Source: Tetradesmus obliquus (Eukaryota > Chlorophyta > Chlorophyceae > Sphaeropleales > Scenedesmaceae). Taken from it: DNA of 64,000 bases. Below, piece by piece: positions 1-12,100 of the stretch. Positions within the stretch are counted from its first letter, which is position 1; each line of letters opens with the position of its first letter. Under the pieces are notes generated by a model. That model saw nothing but the letters and a program-made list of their open reading frames with translations, was not told where the DNA came from and ran no database searches. The translations under genes and the position numbers were made by a program. The stretch spans positions 5,168,501-5,232,500 of the forward strand of contig CP126191.1 in NCBI GenBank assembly GCA_030272155.1, given 5' to 3'.

Positions 1-69
1 GCAGCTGTGCCAGCTGCAGAGAAGCAGCAGCAGGAGGTGCCAGTTGGCCAGGTGGCGCCTCAGCAGTAG
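1..69 (+). CDS. Possible C-terminal tail of a plus-strand gene, cut by the window edge
   Basis: Frame 1 is open from the first base and ends at TAG (67-69), encoding about 22 residues rich in Ala, Gln and Val. A TGTAA triplet-plus-two lies about 300 bases downstream at 366-370, which fits a 3' UTR of normal algal length. The stretch is too short to assign a function. It could equally be untranslated or intronic sequence. Confidence 0.3.
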   Translation, partial: AAVPAAEKQQQEVPVGQVAPQQ

Positions 70-365
70 CAGCAGCAGAAGTGGTAGAGGTTTTGAGCAG
101 GCCTAGGTAGATTGAACAGGGCACAGAGTAGCATAGCTGGGGTAGACAGCAGGCTTGAACCCTTGGAGAAGGAGTTTCATTTGTGGAGACATACTTCCAG
201 CAGCGATGGGTGCATAGAACTTGACAGCAGCTCACAGCAGTGCGTGATGGCATGTTGCCTGATCTGGGCCAATTTGATGCATTTCATCTGCAGGTCGCAG
301 CTTGTGCTGTGTTGCTGTTTCATACATTGCCCACCAGCGATGGCGTTGGCAGTTTGATTTTACAG

Positions 366-370
366 TGTAA
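366..370 (+). terminator. TGTAA polyadenylation signal
   Basis: TGTAA is the usual poly(A) signal of chlorophyte algae. This copy lies in a short AT-richer stretch (gtgtaataaat) downstream of the putative stop at 67-69, so it may end the plus-strand gene entering from the left. Confidence 0.4.
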
Positions 371-1112
371 TAAATCAGCTAGGGTGTCTACGCAGCAACA
401 TAAGCTCTAACAACCCAAGAGGGCGCAGGCACGTTGCAACATCCCAGCTGCTTGAATGTAGGGCTCTTTGAATTGCCTGTGAATGATATGCTGCGTCCTG
501 AACCAGCCGGCATGCCATGCCTCCACTTGCCTGGCTGCAGGTATCGCTGTTGGGTCAAGGCAGCCACATGTAGCTGTACAGCCACTCTGTGATTTTTATT
601 GTGCTGTTTGACAGGACAGATTCTGGCCTTTGGCTGACAACGTATGGTGCCTGGGATGCTGATTTGTGTGGCCTACATTTTCATCGCAGTGCAAGTTAAC
701 GCTTTGCATTGGGTACGATCCCCAATTTGGCATGCCCTGGCGGCTCACCGTTCACGGTCAGGTGCAAGTGTGGTAACGCATGTAACGGCGCCATGATTCC
801 TGGCCAGGCTTAGTGTAGCTTTTAGAGATGTGCGTGAGCTCATGTTGCACAGAACCCGCCACATGCTGCCGGCACCCCATGAGATATAGCTTCTGGTGTG
901 CAGTTTGATACAGTGCAATCTTCACATCTTCGCGACGCCACACTGCCACAACAGCATATTCATAAGTCACTGACAACAAGCGTGTTATGACTGGACTGTC
1001 GACTTCACCAATCCAGTGCTCTTTGCACAGACGTCCAAGAACATACAGATCTGGCATCATTCCACCCAGGGTCACTCCTGCCGTGCACTGAAAACACGCC
1101 ACATTGGAACAA
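371..1112. other. Intergenic or 3' flanking sequence without a recognisable gene
   Basis: Only short open frames without coding-like composition are present. It lies between the end of a plus-strand gene and the 3' end of the minus-strand coiled-coil gene, a tail-to-tail arrangement. I see no repeat or RNA gene in it. Confidence 0.5.
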
Positions 1113-1117
1113 TTACA
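1113..1117 (-). terminator. TGTAA polyadenylation signal of the coiled-coil gene
   Basis: TTACA on the plus strand reads TGTAA on the minus strand, about 63 bases after the stop codon at 1180. Signal and spacing fit chlorophyte 3' ends. Confidence 0.5.
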
Positions 1118-1179
1118 GGCCTGTCAGACAGCAAGGATACCACGTGGTATCACCCCCAACGACAGCGGCGGACAGCTGA

Positions 1180-3190
1180 TTAGCTGCCAGCCAGGAATGA
1201 GCCGGCAATCTTGGCAGCATCTGCTTTCCATGCATGCTCAGACCCAGCAGACAGCGGGCGCTCCAACTCTTGCAGCCCACCACCTTTCCTGCTGGTGCTG
1301 CTGCCTGGTCTCTGCAGTGCGCGCCCCACCGCAGCACCCCCGGCTGCACTCGGCTGCAGCAGCAGCCCCTGCTGCCCGAGTGCGTGCCTGCATGCTGCGG
1401 TCGCTGGCCTGACTGGACTGTTGCCCTGCCGCAGCTGCGCCGGCTGGCTTGCTGCTGCTGCTGCTGCTGCACTGGCAGGCCTGCGTGTGGCGCCTGCTGG
1501 GCCAGGCTGGTGCTGGACTAGGCCAGACCTGGGGCGGCGCACTACCGTGTGGTGCAGCGGCTGCCGTGCAGGGAAGCTGGGCATCACAGGAGCACTCAGG
1601 CCACCCAGTGTGACATGCGCAGCCTCTGTAGATTGCTGCTCGGCAGCGTTGTCCACCTGCTGGTGTTGTTCACTTGACATGCACGCAGCTGCATCACACG
1701 ACTCATCGGCAGCAGCACCTGAGACAGACATGCCGCCTGTGCCTGCGGCAGCTTCATCTGCTGCTGTGTATGCTGTGCTGTCACAGTCAGCGCTGCTGCT
1801 GCCCCCCTCACTGTCACTGCACTCCAGGCCGTCATCATGCAGCACCCCGCTGTGATCCGTGCCAGGCGGGGACGTCTCCCCTAGCCCATACTGCTGCTGC
1901 TGCTGCTCCTCTTGATGCCGCTGCTGCTGGCAAGCAACCCAGCGCTCATACAGTTCGGCAGGCTGTACTTCATGCGCTTGCCGGCTGCTGCTGCTGCTCA
2001 CCCCCTCACGGGGTCCCTCCATGAGCTCAGGGAAGCTCCGACTGAACAGCAGCTCCAGCACGTCACGCCGCACCAGCAGCTGCTCCAGCAGCGCCTCCCA
2101 GCCAGCCTGGCCCAGCGGCTGCTGCTGCCCATCTGCAGCCTGCAACACACTGCCACTAGCAGGTCTGCTAGGGCTCGCCAGCCTGCCACTGCCCAGCAGC
2201 TGGTTGCTGCTGCTGCTGTGGCCAGTCATTGGCCTGCAGGAAACCGGCCTGCTTCTGGCTGCTTTGCTCCTAGGCCGCTCATCAGCCCAAGGAGGCGCCT
2301 GGGACGCCTGCTGCTGCTGGCGCTGCTGCGCCGTAGCCGCCGCCTCTGCTGCCCTGTGCTGCTGCTTGGCCGTTTGGATGCTGCTCAGCAGCAGGCCCTG
2401 CAGCTCGCTGCGCCGGCTGAGCTCTGCGGTGTAGGCGGCGCGCGCCTGCCGCAGCTGGCGCCGCTCCGACTCCAGCAGCTTCTTCAGCTGCTGGATCACG
2501 TGGCTGTAGCGCTCCATCTTGGCCTGCACCGCCGCTGGATCGCCCAGTGCTCCTGCAGCAGCACGACCACAGCATAGTGCAGGTGTTGGATGCCGGAGGT
2601 GGTTGGCATGTGTAAACTGCGCCATGCTACAATACCTAAGGTAAAGCGTCACACCATCTTTCATCACGGCGCAACATGTGAGAGGTGAAATGAAGCCAAA
2701 CACAATGTTTTTTTGATCGCCACGGTGAGCAGCAACACAAGTGTATGTTGCTGCACACCAAAAAAACACCTTGTTCCGTGGTGTCAACGTTGCTGCGCAC
2801 GTGGCCATGCTGCTGCTGTGCTGCTGCCGACCAAGGCCGCGCCTGCTGCACAGGCTGCGCATGGCTGTGCTGCCGGCTGGGCCCTGCTGTCATTGGCCTG
2901 ACCCGGCCGCCAGTGCCGCCACCCGACTGTGCGCTGCTGCTGCTGCCACGCCTGCTGACAACGTCGTTGATGGCTGCTGCCAAGCTGCTGTCGCTTGTTG
3001 ATGGCCTGGCGCCTGCCGCATGCAGCGCTGCGCTGCCCCACAGGCCGGCGGCTGCAGTGTCTGCTGGCCTGCCTGCCTCTGCCTCCAAGGCCAGTGCGAT
3101 GATGGCATCCAGCTCTTCCTGCAAGGCCGAGTGTTCCTGCCTGAGCCGGCTGTTCTCCTGCTTCACGGCAATCAGCTGCCTGCAGCAGCA

Positions 3191-3235
<45 letters not shown>

Positions 3236-5108
3236 GTGTCACATCTGCTTAGTTTGCTTGACCATGGGGGGGCTGTACAGGTTCCGCTAGCAGCCAGTGC
3301 TGCGCCGGACACGAACATCTATGTCTACTTGTACCACGCATAATGCATAGCAGACAGCATCTGTCCTGCACTGCTGGCACTGCTGCCCAATCCCCACCAA
3401 AGCAGCGCACCGCCCACCTGACCAGGTGCTGCCTGTCGTCCTCCTGCGCCTTGAACTGCACCCTGCACTGCGCCGCCTCCTCCTCAGCCAGCTTGTACAT
3501 GGCATCCAGCTTGGCTGCAATCTCCTGCGTGCGGCCCAGCTCCTCACGCAGTGCCACCTGACCAGCAATATGCAGCACACGCGCGCCGCAGTGCGCCACA
3601 ACAAGTTGCAGGAATCAGGCAAGAGTGATCCGGGATGCACTGCTACTGGTTGTCCTTGAGCAGCATATATGGCATGCCATGATCTGCATAAGCTGCAAGA
3701 CAGCACGCTAGGGAAGAGCGTTGATCCAAGCAGTCATTTCAGGCAGCGGCTGCTGTGCCGCACTGTCTTGTCCATCCAGTCGCCCTGGTGCGCAGCTGCC
3801 GCCTGCTTGCACGCCTGCAGCTGGCCCTCTATCTCCGCGAGGCGGCTGCGGAATTGCCGCAGCTGCTGCGCCTCCTCTGTGCGCATCTGCAGCTTTTGGC
3901 GCTGCAGCAGGTCGTCCAGCCCGTTCAGCACCTGCAGGATGCATGCACAAGGTGCAGGCATAGTAGAGCAGCGCACGGCGCGCAACAATCACTGCAATTG
4001 AGCATGGCGCATGGATAGATACAAACAAATACAGCCGCAGCATACAAAGCTGCAGGTAGGTTGTCCTGTGTCAGGCATGGCAGCAACCACGTTCACAGCC
4101 CACCTGCTCTTGCATCTCCTGCAGGGTTAGTGGCTTGGGTGCCTTTGGGGCCCTGCTGCTGCTGGCTGCTGGCTGGCTAGTGTCATCTGGCCCAGGTTCG
4201 TCATGTGGGCTGCTGCTGCTGCTGCCGTCGCTGCTGGTGCCTCCACTGCTGTCGCCTGCCTCTTGCGTCTGAGTAAGCGCAGCTAGCTGCAGTTTCAGCT
4301 GCTCCTCTCTCCTCATGTAAGAGTCTTGCCGCCTGTCCAGCTCCTTCACAGCGTCCGCATGTTTGCACTGTGTGCAGTCAATGTGGCGCATCAGCAGCAA
4401 GCACTCTTGCAGCACCTTGTTCATCATTACACTTGACACCTGAAGAGGGTGCTCAGGCTGATGTGCAACGGCAGCTCCTGCATGGTAGTTGCAAAAGGTG
4501 CTATTGTTGCAGCTGCTGTCCTCGGCGCTGGTATGCTGCCACAACACATCAGCAGGACCTCACCTTCCACAGCTGCAGCTCTGCTTCCAGCTTCTGGCAC
4601 TGCAGCGTTGTGAGTTGCTGCACATCCGATGCGGCACCCTGCTGTTTCAATGTCGTCAGGTTTGCCTGTGACAGGCGCCTGAAGACTGCTGGAGTAGCCG
4701 GTGCCCCGCTGCTCTGCAGCAGCAAGCTGCCTGCTGTGCAGCTGGTGCTGGTGCACCAGGCACCAACTGCTTCACCACCTGCACATGCACGCACCTCACA
4801 TAAACACTTGCAGCCCAGTGAAAAAGCTGGACAGCACGCGCGCACCTGCCATTAGTTCTGCATGCTGTGCTCACCTGCGACAGCGCTGCTGCTGGTGGAC
4901 ATAGCCTGGGAGTTGGTCTGCGCCATACGCAGCTCCTCTGCTAGCTGTGCAGCCTGTTTCAAAAGGGATATTCATGAGAAGGGCTTCTGATAACATGGCT
5001 ACTGCTTACGTGTGATGCACAGCAAGGTCATGACCACGACCCACAGCATTGACAGCATCCCACCTTGGCCTGCATCCTGGCCACCGACTCCGGGATACGC
5101 CCTTCCAT
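1180..5108 (-). CDS. Coiled-coil protein with repeated Arg-Pro-x-Ser/Thr motifs (unassigned; cilia or centrosome candidate)
   Basis: About eight exons can be followed on the minus strand. The chosen ATG at 5108 begins MEGRIPESVARMQAK. Successive exons near 4950-4880, 4740-4560, 4440-4100, 3940-3770, 3570-3420, 3179-2790 and 2555-1180 give long charged heptad-like helices, for example REELGRTQEIAAKLDAMYKL and HVIQQLKKLLESERRQLRQA. Long Ser/Gln/Ala-rich linkers separate them. At least eight copies of R-P-x-[ST]-[AG] (RPMTAG, RPWSAA, RPASG, RPASAA, RPATAA, RPLSAG and others) occur in the linkers. I recognise no enzymatic domain. The fold suggests a structural coiled-coil protein, and a ciliary or centrosomal role is inference only. 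The frame stays open and protein-like for about 40 codons upstream of the ATG, so the true start may be in an upstream exon. Confidence 0.7.
3183..3234 (-). repeat. Intronic (CTG)n microsatellite at a 3' splice site
   Basis: On the sense (minus) strand this is about 17 CTG units with one CTC interruption. It runs directly into the CTGCAG acceptor of the exon beginning at about 3179. It is one of several such tracts in the window. Confidence 0.8.
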
Positions 5109-6142
5109 TGTGTAAATGACCAGGTTGTTTACATCCAAGCCTTCAATATTGGAGTAGTGGGTCCGAGCTGACGGCAATACGGTGTCGAAAGCAATGTGCC
5201 AATCAGGAACAGCACAGCGTATGCCATCGTCTCATGTCAACGATCGTCAAAGCTAACCCCACTTTAAAACAAAGCAAGTGCGTTGTTATATATCTTTTGC
5301 AGCAAGCTTTGCTGACAGCATGTGCACATGGCACAGAGCCGATTCCCTCCAGGCTTCTTCAGGCTACTTCCAACTCTCCAAGTTCGCCAGCTAAACTTTG
5401 AATGCTGCCTAGGCACTGCACTGTCACCTTCAAGGCAAACTAGTCACGCTGATGGGTTCAAACAAGTGGGTGTGAGGTGTAACATGACAATGTTTTCAAA
5501 CCTCTTGGTTACACGGTCACATCAGGATCTCAGCATGTGCTTTGGGCATGCTGCACGCCAGCACAGTTACTGCTGTGCCCTGCAAAGCAACAGCTACACC
5601 TTTGCAACACGAGTTCACACAGCGTTCACTCATGCATTGGCCTAGCGCGCAGTCGCACTCCTGGCAGGGCATGAAGCACTTCATGTGACCCTCTTGCTGG
5701 CACGAACAGCTGCACGTAAATCAAATGTGGCACATGCATTGGTTGTATGTAAGCCTGCAGGATTGCTGCTTAACCCAAGAAGATCAATGTGTGTCCTGGA
5801 TTCACACTGCCTGCAAACCTGCTGCATGGTTGAGTTGCAGCTATCAAATCAAACCGTACGCGTCTGCTCTCGACAGTGATGCAAAGCCCAGCACAGATAA
5901 ACCAGCCGCTGCCTATGCAGTCGTGGCCACCTGGTGTCGTTGCTGCCGACTGGCATATGCAACGACCTCCATGCTTTGTTGACGGCCAGCTCAAAGCAGC
6001 GGTTGCTGTAAACTGGTCATGGCAACCACCAATGATGAAATCAAGCACCGCTATGCTGTTACTAGCCACACAGTACTTGCACGCTGCCAAATGCACTATC
6101 ACAACCTCTACAGACCACCCCCTACCCTCCAACCCAGTCCCC
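5109..6142. other. Intergenic region between two minus-strand genes
   Basis: It holds the upstream region of the coiled-coil gene and the 3' UTR of the large protein gene. A minus-strand TGTAA (TTACA at about 5511-5515) is the best poly(A) candidate, roughly 630 bases after the stop at 6143. I see no convincing gene. Confidence 0.5.
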
Positions 6143-9100
6143 TCAAGCCACACCCTGCCAGCCCTCCACCGCTCCTGCCCAAGCCGTCTCCTCGATAGGC
6201 AGCGCCCCAAGCTTCTCAGCAGCATCGCTGCCCGCCTCCTTCAGCAGCAGCATCGCATTCAGGCCCGCCAGCAGCCCCGCAAAGTCCTGCTTGCTGGCCA
6301 GCTCGATGCGGTGCCGCCCAGCGCTGGTGATCAGCTCCAGGCAGTGGCTGCCGCTGCTGGCCACTCCCGGCTGGCAGCCCTCGCCTGCAGGCAGAGCCAC
6401 GCCAGTCACCGTGTACTTGTGCACACCACCACCCAGCTGCTGCTGCTGCTGCTGCACCTCCAGCCCCTGTTGTGGGTCCATTGCCAGGCTGCCAGGCACC
6501 ACCATCACCAGCTGGCTGGAGCTGTCCATCTCAAAGTGTACGCCTTCCCGCAGCCGCTGCTGCTGCTGCTGTTCCGTCTCCTCCTCCTCTTCTTCCTCAC
6601 TGGACAGGGCAGCTGGAGAGGCAAAGCACGCCCGGAACGGAGAGCAAGGCCTGCTGCGTGCCCTGCGGCTGGGCGACTGAGGCGTCGAAGCACGCGAGCC
6701 ACGCTTGGCACCAGGAGCCGGGGACTGGTTCTTTCCTCCCTGCAGCCCAGCCTCACTGGGCAGCCGTGTGAGGCCCACCTTGAGCCAATGCACAGCTTGC
6801 TGCACGGTCAAACTCGTGCCGTCAATGCCTGCCAGCACAGCCCTGCCGGCTGGCGTATCCCGTAGCAGCGGCAGGCGGCCAGACGTCTCTGTGGTGCTCA
6901 TGCGCACAACCACAATGCCGTTGCCGTACGGTGCCGCTGCTGCGAGCGCCTCAGCAGGGATGCCAGCACAGCCACCTTGACTGCCAGGCGCATCCCCTGC
7001 AAACTCCCCAAGGCGTGCAGCAGTGTGCATCAACATTGCATGGGTGGGGCTCAGCCCATCTTCAGTGCCTGCACTTTCCCCGCCCTCCTCATACTGCTCC
7101 TCTGGAGCCAGCTGGCCGCCCTGACCTGGCATGCTGCCGCTGCCGTGCAAAGCCGCTAGATCCGAAGCATAGCCAGCAGACGCCGGCCGCTTGTGGCGAG
7201 GTGTCGACAGCAGGCTGTCATGTGCTGCCTGCCGCTCCGCACATGCGCTCTGCCAGCCTGCCCGCATATCGCCCTTGCGCACTTGCAGGACGCAGCCGCC
7301 AGCAATGCCGGGGCTGCCCCTGCCGCTGTATGCACCACACAGCAACCCAGCTGGCCTGGGGCTGCTGTTGACGCTGCGTCCGAGCACATCCAGCTTGCTG
7401 CCCTCTACTGCCAGCGCTGAGCCGTCAGAGTCCACAGTCAGCTCGCGTGCATCTGTGCCAGCCAGCAGCTCAGCGCCAGCAGCACCTGCCGCAGCACCTT
7501 GCTTTGCGGCAGCAGCCTGATTCGCAACCGCCACAATCTGGTCCATGAGCGCTGCAAGTGCCGCTGACTTGCCCACCGTGTTTTTCCGCTTAGCCAGCGC
7601 GTTGAATGCACGCAGCAGCACGTCGAGCTGCAGCCCCGCAGCAGGCACCTCCCCTGCCGCCGGTGCTTCTGCGGCTGCCTCAGCTGCCTCTGCTGCGCTG
7701 CTGCGCCTGTAGTAGGCCAGCAGCTCCTCCCCTGTCAGGCCAGAGGAGCTGACGCGGCGCGGCGCTGACCAGGGCGGCGGCGCCGCGCTGCCACCTGCTG
7801 CGCTGCCGCCGGCTGCTGAAGGGCTGCCCACGCTACTGCGCCGCCTGAGTGGGTTCAGCTCCTTGGTGCAGCTGGTCCTCCTTGAGCCTGACTCTGTTCC
7901 AAACTGCGTCTGGGCAGCAGGAGCTAGCAACGCCATATTTTGCTGCTGCTGCTGCTGTGCAGCAGGGGTGGCAAAGATAGTGGCTGTGTAGTGCTGCTGG
8001 TCCATTGCTGCTGCGGCGGCAGCAGCAGCTGCTGCTGTTTTTATCGCCACTGCGTGCGCACTGCTTGGCCGCAGTGGCATGTCAGGTTCCTCACTGCACA
8101 GCCTTGCAGCAACATCAAACGCAGACGCTGACCTGTACCTTGCTGCTGCTGCTGCTGCTGCTGGCTGCCTGCTGGGTGAAGGCGACCTGCTTACACTGCT
8201 GCTCTGGTGCTCCTTGCTCACTGGGCATGAAGCATCCGCAGCAGCGCCATTGGCTGTCTCTGCAGCCTCAGCCGTGCTGCTGCGGTGCTTGATCAACGCT
8301 GCAACAGCAGCGGCCTGTGACGCGTACGAGCTCACAACAGCTGCACCCTCATCTGCCTCGCCTGTGCCTGCTGCATCGTACTCTTCATCCCTGCAAAATC
8401 CTTGCAGCAGCTGTGCCGGCACTGCTGCTGCTGGCGTCAGCGGCTGTGACCTGCTGGCTCCTGCTGCTCCAAATGCATCGTATGAGAACCTGTCGTGCTG
8501 CCTGCCAATGCTGCCGCTGTGGGTGTTGTAGCCAGCAGTGCCAAGGATGCCGCTGGTGCTTGCCAACACCGAACTGCCACCCAGCCCTGCCCCAAGCCCC
8601 TGGCTGTCACGGCCCATGATGCTGCTCAGCAGGCTGCTGTGCTGGGCGCTGCTGATCCTGCTGCCAGCCGTGGAGGTGATGCCATGCTGTGCCATGGTCT
8701 TGCGCAGCTGCGAGATCTGCCAGCGCCGCTGCAGCAGTGCCACCTGCGCAGCCTTGATAGCCTCCTCCACCTGACTAGTGGTGGGAGATGAGGAGCCATC
8801 CTGCCGCTGCCGCTGCTGCTGCTGCCCCTGCTGGCCAGGCAGCACGAGTGCCGGGAAGCGTGATGCTGCTTGCAGCCTACCTGGGGTGGAATGCCTGGCA
8901 GGGCGCTTTGACTTGCGTGAAAGCTCATCCAAGAGCGAGCCTGTGTCCTGCAGCTGCGGCACCTGCGGCAGTGGCCCCATCTCAATGTGCCGTGGCCTGA
9001 TGTCGGCCTGCACACCTTGCTCCTGCATGACCGGTGCCCTACCTGCTGCTGCTGCTGCTGCTGCTGTAGGGCGGCTGCGGTTAGCTGACAAGCCCCTGCT

Positions 9101-12100
9101 ACCTGCTGCACCCGCTGCTGCTGCTCTTCCACTAGCTGCTGCTGCTGCCCTGCTAGCCGCGACTGGGCTCTTTGGCGGAGTGGATCGCGCAGCAGCTCGT
9201 GCAGCTGCCATTGCAGATTTGCTGGTGGGTGCTGCTGCAGCAGTTGTCATTGCTGTTAACCTACCCCTGGGACTGGCAGCAGCAGCAGCAGCAGCAGGAG
9301 CCCCTGCCCTGGCACCTGCCATGCTCGTCTCACCCTGCTGCGCAGCAGCAGCCCCTGCCCTGCCAGGCTTCTTAGCAGGGCTGCTGCTTCTGCCAAACGC
9401 ACTTGGCTTCGGACTAGGCATCCCGCTTCCTCTGCTGCCATTAACATCACCACTGCCGCCAGCTCCTGCCTCACTCACAGGCCCCAGGATCCTGCTGCGC
9501 GCTGACTCATAGTCCTGCAGCTTCCTGCAGTCATCCTTGGCTGATGTGCGCCGGCCGCCCGGCCGCCACACCCGTGAGCTGCCAGCGCTGCTGCTGCCGT
9601 CCCTTGCGCTGCTGCTGCCAAAGCCTACGCTAGAGGACTTTGCTGAGCTGGTGCGTGACACGCCAGCGGAGCCCCTGGTCGGCACATCAGTGCTGCTGCT
9701 GCGCTTGCTGGCCCCTGCTGATGTGTGCTTCGAGCTGCTCACCCTGCTGGGCGAAACAGAGCTGCTCATGCGCCGCGGCGACAGCGATGCACAGCGCGGC
9801 ACCTTGCGCGACGCACAGGCAGCAAGCGTCTGCAGCGCTGCGGCAGCGGCAGCAGCAGCAGCTGTGCTGCCAGCACCTGCACCACCGGCGGGACCAGCGC
9901 CACCATTGCTGGCACCACCGCCTGCCTCGTTTGTTGGCTGAAGGCGGTACACAAACACGTTGGCTGGCATCTGCCGCTTCTGGCCTGCTGCTGCTGTGCT
10001 GTTCCCAGGCTGCAGTGTGGCGAGCTCATCTTCCAGAGCGGCCTCTTCCATGTCCCTCTCTAACTCCATCAGGCCTGACAGGCTGGGCCGGTCTGCGATG
10101 CCGGCCTGCCGCTGCTGCTGTGCATTGCCTGCTGCCATGCACCCTGTCAGCTGCAGCTCCTGCTCTAGCGCCTGCTCATCATCCTCAGCAGTCGCAGCTC
10201 CAGCAGCGCCAGACACTGCTGCTGCTGCCGCTGGTGGTGCTGCTGCTGCCCCACCAGCTGACACCCTGCCTAACGCCCGCTCCAGTGCCGCTGCAGCCAG
10301 CAGCTGGCCACAGCTAATATCAGTTGTCACAGCTGGTACTTCTTCCTGTGCTGCCCTGGCTGGCCCAGCAGCAGCAGCAGCGCCGGGCATTGAGGCTGTG
10401 GCAGCCCTCTGCCTGCCTCTGTCTGCTGCGGTGCCTGCATACCCACTCGGTCTGCCAGCTGCTGCGTAGCTCATGCGCATTGCTGCTGCAGTGCTGCTGT
10501 GCCTGCCGGATGCAGCACCAGCAGCATAGGCGCTCTGCCTGCGCAGTGAGGCATACCCAACCGGCTGCTGCTGCTTGCCTGCAGCAAAGCTGCTCCTGCG
10601 GCTGGACCCCTTGGGCGTGGCTGGCGCCGACCCTCCAGAGCGCAGCACTGCTGGGCTGCCTGCCTTGCCTGGTGACAGTGTCAGGCCAGGTGAGGCCAGG
10701 CTGAAACTGCTGCAGCCGGGGGGGCTCGCACAGCTGCTGCTGTCATCAGCACCACCAGCCAGCAGTGCTGCCACAGAAATTGAAGCAAAGGACGCAGCGT
10801 GTGCAGCCATGGGGCTGCTGTCTGCTGCTGCAGCTGCTGCTGGTGTGCGGTTGCACATGCCAGGGCTATCTGCTTTACGAGCAAAGGCAACCGCTTCTGG
10901 CACTGCTGAGTGGCGGTCACTCCCGGCTTCACCCTGGCCCGCCACTTCTTCCTCTGCTGCTGCCTGGCCTCCTGCTGCAGCCGCCTCAGCAGCCATCTCT
11001 GCTTGCAGGTCCACAATGGACATGCGCGTGTGCTGCAGCGCAGTGCCTGGCCGGCCGCACAGCACTGGGCTGCCACATGCGGTGCACGTGACTGAAGAGC
11101 AGCCTGTGGCCTCATGCTCTGTCTGATCCTCTGGCAGCTGCAGCTCCAGCCATTGCTTGCCTGGCGACACTGACTGCGGCACTGCAGCATCTGCAGGCAT
11201 GGCAGCACGGGGAGCAGACAGGAATACTGGCGGTCAACTTGATGCTCTCAATCAGTGAGTGGCAGAACAGCCAGCAAAGAGGTGATGACATGCAGGCAGC
11301 CCAAGCACATAGGTATGCTACAACTGCACCCTTACACTGTAGATCACACGAACAGGTGCATTCACTGCAACAAGACAAACTAACCATATAGTTGCATATA
11401 GCAGCTCCTACTGGCTCACCTGCTGCCAACACCTGCTGCTGCTGCTGCTCATTGCCAGCCGAAATAGAGGCCCTGGCCTTGACAGGGCTACGGGCGCCAC
11501 GCGCCTGGTGCGCCCCACCACCCGGCTGTGACTGGCTGCTGCTACCGCCGCCCTTGCTACCCTGCCGGCTCCTGCCTGCACTGCTGCTGCCACCTCCCGA
11601 GGAGCCCTTGGGAGACGAGCCTGCTGCTGAGCCGTGCGAACGCAGCAGCAGCTGCTGGTACAGCTGCGCGGACTTGCTCATGGCCTTGGGAGACGGCGGC
11701 ACAGCTGCTGCTGCTGTTGGCGTGGCTGTGCCAGCAGCTTCCTCGCCAGCTGCTCCAGCTGCAGCAGCTGGCTTGCTTTGCGGGCTGTTGCCAGCAGCCT
11801 TACCTGGGCCTGATCCATCAGCTGCAGCGCTAACGCTGCTGCTCGCTGGAGGTCCTGCAGCCGCAGCTGCCTCGCCCAGCACGCCACCACACAGCAGCTG
11901 CAGCCGTGCCTTGTCTGTATCTATCTCCTCTACACTGCTCCCCGTGGGTGCCGCTGACACAGGCTGCGCGCCAATGTACTTGCCCACCCAGTCCACCAAG
12001 CTCACACCGTGCGGCATGGCCTCACCAGCCCCGCCCGTTGCAGGAGCTGCAGGAGGGCCTGCAGCAGCGCTTGCCACTGCTGCTGCAGGGGAGGCTGCAG

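Noticed and set aside
1211-2577. Plus-strand frames of more than 200 codons over the coiled-coil gene
   Set aside because: Shadow frames of the minus-strand exon. The minus frame has the coiled-coil pattern, splice sites and a TGTAA after its stop.
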